From Ganaspis brasiliensis (taxonomy: Eukaryota > Arthropoda > Insecta > Hymenoptera > Figitidae): a stretch of DNA of 64,000 bases. Location: positions 248,001 through 312,000 of the forward strand of contig JAZKLR010000566.1 in assembly GCA_037103525.1 (NCBI GenBank), read 5' to 3'. Positions 13,163 to 24,600 of the stretch are shown here, one piece after another. The notes under the pieces are model-generated. The model searched no databases and was not told the origin of the DNA. It saw only the letters and a list, made by a program, of their open reading frames with translations. Positions within the stretch are counted from its first letter, which is position 1, and each line of letters starts with the position of its first letter. The translations under genes were made by a program, and so were the position numbers.

Positions 13163-14054
13163 CTAAAAACATTTTTTCTGCAGTTTTTGTATAAAATATA
13201 CTGTTACTTCGTTATTTTTAGTCCGATTTCAATTTTTTTTTTTTTTTTTTTAATTAAAAGCTGAAAAACAAGGCTTTCTATAATTAATATAGAGGTTTTA
13301 TGTTTCAATTAAAATTTACGGTAGAAAAAGAGTAAAGAAGTTCGAAAATTGTCAATTTTTTCAACTTTGTCAATGATTTGCGGATCAATTTTATTTAGAA
13401 AGATTTTTTATGTGATAAATTATTTAAAGTGTATTTAATTCTGCGTAGAATGAGATATTTTCAATTTAAATTGGTGATAAATTGATTGAATTATTGAAAT
13501 TTTTGTCTTTACTTTCGCAGTATTTTATTTAAGCAAAAAACAGTACTTTCTTTTTTTTTGCCATCTCTAATTGTTGCAAGTGGTACTAATCATCTTCTAA
13601 CAACTTTTTTAGACTTATTTTAGTAAACTTTGGTAAAATTTTAAAAATTAAGAATGTCATCAAAATTTTTTAACATTGATTCATTCGAAAAATCCTATGA
13701 TTATAAAGACAAAAAATCTAGTATAACTCAAACAGTTTTTCACCAATTTAATTAAAAAAAGCCCATTCATAACAAAATTAAATACACTTTAAATAAATCA
13801 GCACAAAAAAATCTTGCTAAATAAAATTGGTCCGTAAATCATTGCCAAAGTTGAGAAAATTCAAAAAAATTGACAATATTCAAACCTTTTTATTCTTTTT
13901 CTACTATAAATTTTATTTGAAACATAAAACATCTATCAAGTATAAAAAGCCTTGTTTTTTAGCTTTAAATTAAAAAAAAACTTTGAAATCGGACTAAAAA
14001 TAACGAAGTAACAGTTTATTTTATCCAAAAATTGCAGAAAAACTGTGTTTTTAG
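13163..14054. mobile_element. Foldback element with about 350-bp inverted arms
   Basis: The left arm (about 13163-13515) is the diverged reverse complement of the right arm (about 13700-14054), from the outer termini CTAAAAACA and TGTTTTTAG to an inner region around TTTTTGTCTTTA. The unpaired centre is under 200 bp. The arms carry indels, so the insertion is not recent. It abuts the truncated Penelope-like ORF directly, so it either inserted into that element or lies at its 5' break. No target duplication is clear. Confidence 0.8.
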
Positions 14055-15180
14055 ATTTTTAAATTGTTTAAATCAATTAATATTTAAAAAGACGAATTTT
14101 GTCGATCACTGGAAGAATTTTGTTTTTAACGACAAAATTTACCATCAAATATTTGGAACACCGATGGGTTCACCCATTTCTCCCTTATTCGCAGATATTG
14201 TAATGGATGACCTTAAAACAAATTGCTTATATCTACTTAAAAAACATCATAATTGCATACCTATTTTTTACGTTAGATATGTTGATGATACATTGATTTG
14301 TGTCCACAAAAATCAAGTTTCATTAGTAATAGATATACCTTCAACAGTATGGACCAAAACTTAAAATTTACATCTGAATTAGAAACGAACAATCAAATTA
14401 ATTTTCTAGATTTGACTATAATAAAAAATGACAATAAATTAATAACAAATTGGTTTTAAAAACCTTTGTCTTCCAATAGACTAATCAATTTTTTTTTCGG
14501 GACATCCAATTCAACAAAAAAAGAACATCACTTATAACATCGTTGACAGAGCTTTGCTTTTGTCTGATACCGTTTTTTATAAAGAAAATTTAAAAAAAGC
14601 CACACAGATTTTAATAGATAATGATTATCCTTTGGATTTTATTAAGAAAAATATTAAATTTCGATCAAATAAAATTAAATACAATACCAATAATAATAAA
14701 AATAACAATTTTGAAATTTATAAACGTTTTCCTAAAATTAGTTGACCTTTTAATAATAATTATTTTCAATTATCTTCTATTTTAAAAAATTATAATTTGT
14801 TAACAGTTCCAATAGTTGACAAAAGTTTAAGCTCTGTCATAAAATTAGGCAAGGATCGAACTAAAAAAGACTTAAAAAACAACGTTGTTTACAAATTTAC
14901 TTGTAGTGATTGTCCAGCTACATATATCGGAGAAACTAAACGTTATGCGAAAAAAAGATTTAAGGAACATCAAAGTCATGTAATTTTCGAACACAAACAG
15001 AACAATGGACATTCTTTTGATTTAAAAAACTTGAAAATTTTACATTGTGAACCGAATGATAAAAAAAGATTTATCTCAGAAATGATTCATATCAAAATTA
15101 ATAATTTTACCAATTACCATTAACAGAAAAACAGATATTCAATTCTTAAGTAATTCCTATTTTCTACTATTGGATAAGTT
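14055..15180 (+). pseudogene. Penelope-like element: RT palm plus GIY-YIG endonuclease, decayed
   Basis: Three frames join into one recognisable polyprotein. The first segment (to 14364) has RT motifs GTPMGSPISPLFADIVMD and YVDDTL, the catalytic Asp pair being intact. A frame change near 14335 leads to a segment with NFLDLTI and WF-stop-KP. After another shift near 14480, the segment around 14490-14745 has IVDRALLLSD and DNDYPLDFI, conserved in the RT C-terminal part of this family. After a stop at 14743 comes the GIY-YIG domain (14797-15123) with VVYKFTCSDCPATYIGET and a C-x2-C pair, and a last frame change near 15118. RT followed by GIY-YIG is diagnostic of EN+ Penelope-like elements. About 360 codons remain of the usual 700-900; the N-terminal RT fingers are missing. 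It cannot make an active protein. Confidence 0.93.
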
Positions 15181-15620
15181 TATAATTTGATTCATTCCTT
15201 CATCGTTAATTGTTTTGATTTTGATTAGAATCTAATGACCTCTCTGTGCTCTTATTAGGTAGAATTTTCATATATAAATTTAGTTGACTGAATCACTTCA
15301 TTCTGAAATGATTGTGATTCTTAAATATTTTAATTTTCAACAACGAAATGTTTTATTTAACTTGTTTTATTGTTTGACATAATTTTATTCTTTGGACGAA
15401 ATTTAGATGTAAACCTTATACAAATTTTATAAAGGTAAAATGTTTTGAGTGTTAAAATTAGTTGCTCTAATTATTATTATCAACTTGTAAGATTATATTA
15501 TAAAATTTGAACTTTATTAATAAATATAGCCTGAAGAGGATGGCAAATCCAGCCATGGAAACGTAGCTGTCACGCAACATCTGTGTTTTTATTGTTTCAT
15601 TTATTGTCCTTCCAGTGATA
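15181..15620 (+). mobile_element. 3' region of the Penelope-like element with pLTR-like tail motif
   Basis: The segment after the ORF is noncoding. At 15530-15585 it has GCCTGAAGAGGATGGC, then GCCATGGAAACGTAGC, the CTGAAGA...GAAAC pattern commonly seen at the pseudo-LTR ends of these elements. The ATGGC/GCCAT pair can form a short stem between the two boxes. Hammerhead ribozyme motifs are known in such pLTRs; here the box order fits but the stem is flanked by a G-G mismatch, so any ribozyme is probably dead. Confidence 0.6.
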
Positions 15621-16500
15621 GAAATTACTATTGTTTAACTTTAACTTTTCATGAAATTGAGCTGCAGAGTTGCAATTTTTTTATAAATTTTGCAACTTTT
15701 TAAGCCAAATATTACCAGCTACTAACAACAATATAAGAAGAACAATTTTAAAAATGTTTAAACAAATTACTATTGTGTATCTTCAACTTTTCATCAGATT
15801 AAGCTGCAGAATTGCGATCTTTTCTAAATTTTTCCACTATTCAAGCTGAATGTAAGCAGTAACTATCAACAATCTAAAAATAACATTTTAACCTATCGTT
15901 TAAATGAATTACTATTATTTAACTTTTACTTTTCTTCAAATTGAGCTACAGATTTGCAGTTTTTTCTTAATTTCGCTACGTTTGAAGCCTAATGTAACTA
16001 GTTATTAACAATAATCTAAGAATAACAATATATATTGTTTAAACGAAATAATATTGTTTAACTTTAACTCTTTATCAAATTGAGCTACAGAGTTGCAATT
16101 TTTTTCTAAATAAACATTTATTTTTTGAGCCGTAAAATTTAATGCAATACGAAATTTTCGTGTAAAAATTTCAACAAATTGGTATTATGAAAATGGAAAA
16201 TTTAAAATTGTTATTCCTTGTTTGTTCTTTGTAACTGGTTAGATTCGTCCTGAATAGTTGAAAAATTGAGAAAAAATCGCAACTCTGTAGACAATTTGAT
16301 GATAAGTTAAAGTTAAACAATATTAATTTGGATAAATAATTGGTTAAATTGTTATTCTTTGATTGTTGCTAGTAACTGGTTACATTTAGCTTGAAATGTT
16401 TCAAAATTTAGAAAACATCGCAATTCTGCAGCTTAATCTGATGAAAAAGTTGAAGATAAACAATAGTAATTTGTTTAAACAATTTAGCAATAACATCAAA
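15621..16500. repeat. Head-to-head array of about 140-bp repeats (foldback-like)
   Basis: Direct copies start near 15621, 15763, 15905 and 16044 with landmarks ACTATTGTTTAACTTTAAC and GAGCTGCAGAGTTGCAA. After a short centre (about 16100-16200) two copies follow in the opposite orientation, with landmarks GTTAAAGTTAAACAAT at 16306 and GTTGAAGATAAACAAT at 16449. The whole block is a foldback element whose arms are made of tandem subrepeats. It begins where the Penelope-like tail ends. Confidence 0.85.
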
Positions 16501-16852
16501 TAAGGATTAAAAATCAATATTTATGTTATCATTATTTATGTTATTAAAAAACTGTAATTATAGTAGTAAAAAATATTTTTTATCGATTTTTTCGTAATTT
16601 TGTAATTTATTGGATTTTTTGAGACGCCTTTTGAAAATAGTTAATATTAAAAAAAATGATTAAATAAACAATATAGCAATATTCTGTGAAGTCTTTTGAA
16701 GAGAAACAGAGTTTGCCCATTGGAAAATATTTATTTTCAAGGATTCTATACCATTTCTACGAAAAGGTGTTTTTTCCCCCATGCATTTTACATGGGAAAC
16801 TTTGAGCGCTTTGAGCGACTTTTAAATATTTTTTAATTTAAAAAAAAACAGG

Positions 16853-17540
16853 GGTATTTTTTTTATTTCTTTATTGAATGAAAATTGCAAAAGATATGAA
16901 TTTTTGAAATTTAACATTTTTTGAAATAGAGCATTTTTAACCTTCGTTTTTCTCCGTTATTATTAGTAAATTGAAAATAATGCCCTACGTAAGGTTTGTT
17001 CAATTTTTCTTAGATTTTTTAGACATGTAGTAAAAAATAATGATTTTGCAGCAAAAATACATGAAAAATTGAATTTCCGCCTAAAAAGTGACTTTTCTCA
17101 AAACTGAAGGTCTCGATTTTCGGTTTTTTTCTTTCTATGTTGATACTGATTAATAAAAAAAAGTGAATCAAATATGATTAAAACGCTAAAGAGCACCACT
17201 TTTAGACATACGAGAAAAATTTCTTTATTAATCAGTAACTGCATTGAAAGAAAAAAAATCGAAAATCGAGACCTTCGGTTTTGAGAAAAGTCACTTTTTA
17301 GGCGTAAATTCAATTTTTCATGTATTTTTGTTACAAATTAATTATTTTTTACTACATGTCTAAAAAATCTAAGAAAAATTGAACAAACTTTACGTAGGGC
17401 ATTATTTCCAATTTACTAATAATAATAACGATAACGGAGAAAAACGAAGGTTAAAAATGCTCTATTTCAAAAAACGTTAAATTTCAAAAATTCATAACTT
17501 CTGCAATTTTCATTCAATAAAAAGATAAAAAAATACGTGT
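16853..17540. mobile_element. Long inverted repeat, arms about 310 bp with a 58-bp loop
   Basis: The left arm (16853-17160) and right arm (17219-17540) are reverse complements at high identity; shared blocks include CTCGATTTTCGG, AAAAGTGACTTTTCTCAAAA and CCCTACGTAA. The 71-codon minus frame at 17098-17313 simply spans the loop. Just outside the left arm is CCATGCATTTTACATGGG with repeated GAGCG boxes (16780-16825), which may be part of the same insertion. If transcribed, it would give a near-perfect 300-bp hairpin. Confidence 0.85.
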
Positions 17541-17635
17541 TTCCTTATTTTTCATAGAGAATCAGAAAACAATTATTCCAAGCAAAAAAAATTTTGAATG
17601 AAAATGTCACGTGGAATGCCATTATAAACGTGTTA

Positions 17636-17770
17636 CACTGCAAAAACATGGTGTATCAAATTGGACCAAAATGTCTTAAATTAAGATACTTTTTGTGTCT
17701 AACATAAGACACGCAAAATGTCTTAATTGAAGACATTTTTAAACAATTTGAGACACCTGTTTTTACAGTG
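17636..17770. mobile_element. 135-bp MITE with CACTG termini
   Basis: Terminal inverted repeats CACTGCAAAAACATGGTGT and ACACCTGTTTTTACAGTG enclose a nested palindrome (TGTCTTAA...TTAAGAC and GTGTCTAACATAAGACAC). Size, termini and internal symmetry fit a non-autonomous DNA transposon. The flanks do not give a clear target duplication. Confidence 0.75.
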
Positions 17771-17879
17771 CTGTTGTCAATACTTCAATGGTTATTTTCA
17801 CAAAATTTTGTTAAATATTATCTTATTGACAGTTGACTTTTAACAATAAAAGACTTTGTAAATTTATATTACAATTTCT

Positions 17880-18521
17880 ATGCAAATCTTGACGGATGCA
17901 CGATTTGGACAACTCACTTTTTTGATTCATGACGCGCTGTATTCGTTCCATATGCGTCATCAGCAAGAAAAAGAACATGAAAGAGTGGAGATAATTTAAA
18001 ACAAGTGTGCTATAATCTCGCCGGACCATCATATTTTTTCGTGCGAATTTTGATTCACGTGACGTATAGTTATCGAACCGCCGAGCGGTTCTCCATTGTC
18101 AGATAGAAAGCCAAACAGGAAACGTGAAATAGCGTATCGTTGATAGAATGGACTCAGAGAGTACGAAACGAGCAACTGTTTCCAAAGAACATATAGAAAG
18201 ATTGAACGAGTAAAAAAAACTATTTTGTATTCAAGAATCATGAATTTATACGGATTGAAAAGCTGGCAAAAAATAGGGAAGGGGAAAAAGTTAACTGAAT
18301 CTCCTAGAGTCCTTAATCGTGACAACTGATTTTATCAGAAAAATTCTATATATATGTAACCTATTCAGGAAAAAAGGACAAGAAATAACGGAGGACCTTT
18401 GCTTATCCCAAGAGAGATCGTAAAACTGATCCAATCATCCTCCTTCCAAGATCCCAATTGTCCTGTGCGTGTCACAAACGCACAAATTATTCTCGAAGTA
18501 TTGAAGTATTCAGTTCTTTAG
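17880..18521 (+). pseudogene. Unrecognised, stop-interrupted open frame
   Basis: Three open stretches lie in the same reading frame: 17880-17999 (ATG start, MQILTDARFG..., 39 codons), 18147-18329 (60 codons, containing SRIMNLYGLKSWQKIGKGKK) and 18366-18521 (51 codons, containing GGPLLIPREIVKLIQ and QDPNCPVRVTNAQ). Eight in-frame stops separate or end them. The segment is richer in GC than its surroundings and the peptides look more protein-like than the F/I/K background, which suggests a dead coding sequence, either a transposon or a host gene copy. I cannot name a family. CAG at 18366-18368 could equally be a splice acceptor. The opposite-strand frames at 17823-18325 begin with TTG or are leucine/phenylalanine-rich and look like shadows. 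Confidence 0.3.
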
Positions 18522-18950
18522 AACAAAAGCAATCAATCGATAATTCTGGTTTAGAGGAAAAAAAAACAATGTAACAGTGAAAATCGTAATTGCTTTTTTT
18601 TTAAAAAGTCATTGAAACATGAGGATATAACGGCAGAATTTGAGTTTCCAATTTCCAAATAATAGCAGAAAAAAACACAGCGTGTAAAATTATTTCTTTT
18701 TTAGTTTATTTTTGCCAGTCAGCGAATATCTCTCTTTCATTTTTAATTAGGGATAAGATCACAAAGATAAAATTGTTATTTAAATGGAAAATAAAAAAGA
18801 GTCATTTGTGTGGAATTTTAACAATCCGGATATTGCGAAAAGGAAAAAAACAAAAATCCCTCATAGTAACAGGCAACGAGTTGCGATTCCCCGAAATCAG
18901 ACTTAATGTATAATTTCTATCAAAAGTTTTTTTTTACTTGAGTTAAATAT
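18522..18950. other. AT-rich intergenic stretch
   Basis: No gene, repeat or regulatory element can be supported here. Confidence 0.4.
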
Positions 18951-18957
18951 TTTTTAA

Positions 18958-19115
18958 TAGGATTTGCACCATACCCCTGCAGCAATGGTCAAAAACCTCC
19001 ATAAGAACAAGAAAATTGGCTGTTTTTGGCTGTGAACGACATACGGATAGACAGACAGACGGAAATCAAAGTTTCGTTATAAGAGTTTCGGCCCTTCGCC
19101 ACTAAACCCTAAAAT
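18958..19115. repeat. Dispersed-repeat tail with GACAGACAGACGGA
   Basis: The stretch GATAGACAGACAGACGGAAA followed by GTTTCGTTATAAGAGTTTCG and ending ACTAAACCCTAAAAT resembles a tail motif often met in insect interspersed repeats (tetranucleotide GACA run, then a GTTTCGTTATAAGGGTT-like box, then an ACCCTAAAA end). Assignment to a named family would need a library search. Confidence 0.4.
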
Positions 19116-19640
19116 TATTTTATTAAATAATATATTTTTCTTTGTAAAATAAACTGTTTTTATATCAATGCTCATTTCAGAGATTCATTTATATTTTACA
19201 TTAAAAATTAATGTCTTTTCACCATTCCTTTTTCATAATGAAATTTTCTCTACTTTTAACCAGATTTTAATCAGCTTTTAACAATAATTTTGTGTAGAAT
19301 AGGGAGATTGTAAATATATTATAATTTTAATTAAAATGTGAATTTCAAAGGTTTAATAACATTAATGTTACTCAAAATTTAATATTACATTTCATTACAC
19401 ATAATAAAAAACCAATGTATTGCAAATTAAAAAGGACGAATTGTTTAATTTTAATAAGCTGGAAAATGACAAGGATTATGAAATCACTACCGTCGAAAAT
19501 CTACTGATATGTTTCAAGGATTACGAAAATAATGAATACTTTAAAATAAAGCAAAAACTTTATGAAATCTAATTGTTAAGTTTTATTAACAAAAATGAAG
19601 TAAAGCCTGTTTAAAATTTTTTTTTTTTTTATAACAAAAA
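19116..19640. other. AT-rich intergenic stretch before the minisatellite
   Basis: No feature is supported beyond a poly-T run at about 19618-19630. Confidence 0.4.
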
Positions 19641-20200
19641 TACGTGTCAGCTTCTACAATCAGGATTTTACATTACGGATTTCACATTCAATATCTGAGT
19701 TTTCGGATACTACATTCTGGATTCCGCATTCCTAATACGGAATCTGGAATGTAAAATCTAATATGTCAAATATGGTTTCTAGTCTTTGACACACGGAAAC
19801 TGGAACAAAGAATTAGTTCTGCAAATTCCATAATCTGGAACTCAAAATGTAGATCACAGAACATGGAATCCGGAATGATAGATCAGATAAGCATTGCAAT
19901 CTGGAATCCGGAATCTGAAATATGGAATCAGAAATGAGGATATCGGAATTTAAAAACTCTAAAGTAAAAATTGAAAAGAATAAACGGGGAATTTTAAGAT
20001 GGAAAGTAGAAATTGTTAGGTAAAAAGAGGAAAGTTACAATTGGGTAGTTGAAACTGGAAAATAGAAGATGAAATTTAGAATGTAGAATCCAGAATGTGA
20101 ACTCCATGCTGGAAACCGGAAAATAGAAACTAGATAGTTAAAGGGGGGACCTCGAATATGGAATTTGGGATGTAAAATTCTATATATGTGAAATCCCAAA
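19641..20200. repeat. Decayed left edge of the purine-rich minisatellite
   Basis: Words of the array (GGAATCTGGAATG, GAAACTGGAAAATAGAAG) are recognisable but scrambled. At about 19720-19735 the reverse-complement form ACATTCTGGATTCCGCATTC appears, so at least one fragment is inverted relative to the main array. Confidence 0.7.
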
Positions 20201-21659
20201 TATAAGAAGAATCTGGGAACTTGGAAGTTGAAACTGGAAAATGGAAACTGGGGACTGGAAAGTGGAAACTGGCAAGTGGAATTCGGTATGTGGTATCCAG
20301 AATGTGGAATCCAAACATTCTATAGAAATAAGTGTGAGGTTGAAAGTGGGAACTGGGAATTAGGAACTGGAAAGTGGAAACTGGAAAGTAGGAACTGGAA
20401 CGTGGGAACTGGAAAGTGGAAAATAGAAGGTGGGAAATAAAAAGTGGAACCTGGGAACTTAGAAGTTGAAACTAGAAAGTGGAAACTGGCAAGTGGAATT
20501 TGGGATGTGGTATCCAGAATGTGGAATCCAAACATTCTAAAGAAATAAGTGTGAGGTTAAAAGTGGGAACTGGGAATTAGGAACTGGAAAGTGGGAACTG
20601 GAAAGTAGGAACTGGAACGTGGGAACTGGAAAGTGGAAAGTGGAAAATAGAAGGTGGGAAATAAAAAGTGGAACTTGGGAATTTAGAAGTGAAAACTGGA
20701 AAGTGGGAACTAGAATGTGGGAAATGAAAAGTGGAATCTGGGAATTTGGAAGTTAAAACAGTAAAGTGCAAACTGGCAAGTGGAATTTGGGATGTGGTAT
20801 CCAGAATGTGGAATTCAAACTTTCCAAAGAAAGAAGTGTGGGCTGGAAGTGGGAACTAAGAATTAGGAACTGAAAATTGGGAACCAGAAAGTGGGAACTA
20901 GAAGGTGGGAAATAAAAAGTGGAACCTGGGAACTTAGAAGTTGAAACTAGAAAGTGGAAACTGGCAAGTGGGACTTGGGATGTGGTATCCAGAATGTGGA
21001 ATCCAAACATTCTAAAGAAATAAGTGTGAGGTTGAAAGTGGGAACTGGGAATTAGGAACTGGAAAGTAGGAACTGGAACGTGGGAACTGGAAAGTGGAAA
21101 GTGGAAAATAGAAGGTGGGAAATAAAAAGTGGAACTTGGGAATTTAGAAGTGAAAACTGGAAAGTGGGAACTAGAAGTTGGGAAATGAAAAGTGGAATCT
21201 GGGAATTTGGAAGTTAAAACAGTAAAGTGCAAACTGGCAAGTGGAATTTGGGATGTGGTAGCCAGAATGTTGAATTCAAACTTTCCAAAGAAAGAAGTGT
21301 GGGCTGGAAGTGGGAACTAAGAATTAGGAACTGAAAATTGGGAACCAGAAAGTGGGAACTAGAAGGTGGGAAATAAAAAGTGGAACCTGGGAACTTAGAA
21401 GTTGAAACTAGAAAGTGGAAACTGGCAAGTGGGACTTGGGATGTAGTATCCAGAATGTGGAATCCAAACATTCTAAAGAAATAAGTGTGAGGTTGAAAGT
21501 GGGAACTGGGAATTAGGAACTGGAAAGTGGGAACTGGAACGTGGGAACTGGAAAGTGGAAAATAGAAGGTGGGAAATAAAAAGTGGAACCTGGGAACTTA
21601 GAAGTTGAAACTAGAAAGTGGAAACTGGCAAGAGGAATGTGGTATCCAGAATGTGGAAT

Positions 21660-24600
21660 CCAAACATTCTAAAGAAATAAGTGTGAGGTTGAATGTGGGA
21701 ACTGGGAATTAGGAACTGGAAAGTGGGAACTGGAAAGTAGGAACTGGAACGTGGGAACTGGAAAGTGGAAAATAGAAGGTGGGAAATAAAAAGTGGAACC
21801 TGGGAACTTAGAAGTTGAAACTAGAAAGTGGAAACTGGCAAGTGGAATTTGGGATGTGGTAAACCAGAATGTGGAATTAAAACTTTCCAAAGAAAGAAGT
21901 GTGAGCTGGAAGTGGGAACTAGGAATTAGGAACTGAAAATTGGGAACCAGAAAGTGGGAACTAGAAGGTGGGAAATAAAAAGTGGAACCTGGGAACTTAG
22001 AAGTTGAAACTAGAAAGTGGAAACTGGCAAGTGGGACTTGGGATGTGGTATCCAGAATGTGGAATCCAAACATTCTAAAGAAATAAGTGTGAGGTTGAAA
22101 GTGGGAACTGGGAATTAGGAACTGGAAAGTGGGAACTGGAAAGTAGGAACTGGAACGTGGGAACTGGAAAGTGGAAAATAGAAGGTGGGAAATAAAAAGT
22201 GGAACCTGGGAACTTAGAAGTTGAAACTAGAAAGTGGAAACTGGCAAGTGGAATTTGGGATGTGGTATCCAGAATGTGGAATCCAAACATTCTAAAGAAA
22301 TAAGTGTGAGGTTGAATGTGGGAACTGGGAATTAGGAACTGGAAAGTGGGAACTGGAAAGTAGGAACTGGAACGTGGGTACTGGAAAGTGGGAACTAGAA
22401 GGTGGGAAATGAAAAGTGGAATCTGGGAATTTGGAAGTTGAAACAGTAAAGTGGAAACTGGCAAGTGGAATTTGGGATGTGGTAAACCAGAATGTGGAAT
22501 TCAAACTTTCCAAAGAAAGAAGTGTGAGTTGGAAGTGGGAACTAGGAATTAGGAACTGAAAATTGGGAACCAGAAAGTGGGAACTAGAAGGTGGGAAATA
22601 AAAAGTGGAACCTGGGAACTTAGAAGTTGAAACTAGAAAGTGGAAACTGGCAAGTGGGACTTGGGATGTGGTATCCAGAATGTGGAATCCAAACATTCTA
22701 AAGAAATAAGTGTGAGGTTGAAAGTGGGAACTGGGAATTAGGAACTGGAAAGTGGGAACTGGAAAGTAGGAACTGGAACGTGGGAACTGGAAAGTGGAAA
22801 ATAGAAGGTGGGAAATAAAAAGTGGAACCTGGGAACTTAGAAGTTGAAACTAGAAAGTGGAAACTGGCAAGTGGAATTTGGGATGTGGTATCCAGAATGT
22901 GGAATCCAAACATTCTAAAGAAATAAGTGTGAGGTTGAATGTGGGAACTGGAAATTAGGAACTGGAAAGTGGGAACTGGAAAGTAGGAACTGGAACGTGG
23001 GTACTGGAAAGTGGGAACTAGAAGGTGGGAAATGAAAAGTGGAATCTGGGAATTTGGAAGTTGAAACAGTAAAGTGGAAACTGGCAAGTGGAATTTGGGA
23101 TGTGGTAAACCAGAATGTGGAATTCAAACTTTCCAAAGAAAGAAGTGTGAGTTGGAAGTGGGAACTAGGAATTAGGAACTGAAAATTGGGAACCAGAAAG
23201 TGGGAACTAGAAGGTGGGAAATAAAAAGTGGAACCTGGGAACTTAGAAGTTGAAACTAGAAAGTAGAAACTGGCAAGTGGGACTTGGGATGTGGTATCCA
23301 GAATGTGGAATCCAAACATTCTAAAGAAATAAGTGTGAGGTTGAAAGTGGGAACTGGGAATTAGGAACTGGAAAGTGGGAACTGGAAAGTAGGAACTGGA
23401 ACGTGGGTACTGGAAAGTGGGAACTAGAAGGTGGGAAATGAAAAGTGGAATCTGGGAATTTGGAAGTTGAAACAGTAAAGTGGAAACTGGCAAGTGGAAT
23501 TTGGGATGTGGTAAACCAGAATGTGGAATTCAAACTTTCCAAAGAAAGAAGTGTGAGTTGGAAGTGGGAACTAGGAATTAGGAACTGAAAATTGGAAACC
23601 AGAAAGTGGGAACTAGAAGGTGGGAAATAAAAAGTGGAACCTGGGAACTTAGAAGTTGAAACTAGAAAGTGGAAACTGGCAAGTGGGACTTGGGATGTGG
23701 TATCCAGAATGTGGAATCCAAACATTCTAAAGAAATAAGTGTGAGGTTGAAAGTGGGAACTGGGAATTAGGAACTGGAAAGTGGGAACTGGAAAGTAGGA
23801 ACTGGAACGTGGGAACTGGAAAGTGGAAAATAGAAGGTGGGAAATAAAAAGTGGAACCTGGGAACTTAGAAGTTGAAACTAGAAAGTGGAAACTGGCAAG
23901 TGGAATTTGGGATGTGGTATCCAGAATGTGGAATCCAAACATTCTAAAGAAATAAGTGTGAGGTTGAATGTGGGAACTGGGAATTAGGAACTGGAAAGTG
24001 GGAACTGGAAAGTAGGAACTGGAACGTGGGAATTGGAAAGTGGAAAATAGAAGGTGGGAAATAAAAAGTGGAACCTGGGAACTTAGAAGTTGAAACTAGA
24101 AAGTGGAAACTGGCAAGTGGAATTTGGGATGTGGTAAACCAGAATGTGGAATTCAAACTTTCCAAAGAAAGAAGTGTGAGTTGGAAGTGGGAACTAGGAA
24201 TTAGGAACTGAAAATTGGAAACCAGAAAGTGGGAACTAGAAGGTGGGAAATAAAAAGTGGAACCTGGGAACTTAGAAGTTGAAACTAGAAAGTGGAAACT
24301 GGCAAGTGGGACTTGGGATGTGGTATCCAGAATGTGGAATCCAAACATTCTAAAGAAATAAGTGTGAGGTTGAAAGTGGGAACTGGGAATTAGGAACTGG
24401 AAAGTGGGAACTGGAAAGTAGGAACTGGAACGTGGGAACTGGAAAGTGGAAAATAGAAGGTGGGAAATAAAAAGTGGAACCTGGGAACTTAGAAGTTGAA
24501 ACTAGAAAGTGGAAACTGGCAAGTGGAATTTGGGATGTGGTATCCAGAATGTGGAATCCAAACATTCTAAAGAAATAAGTGTGAGGTTGAATGTGGGAAC

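Noticed and set aside
15530..15585. Active hammerhead ribozyme
   Set aside because: Box order fits but the stem next to the core has a mismatch and flanking stems I and III are not convincing; described only as a hammerhead-like pLTR motif.
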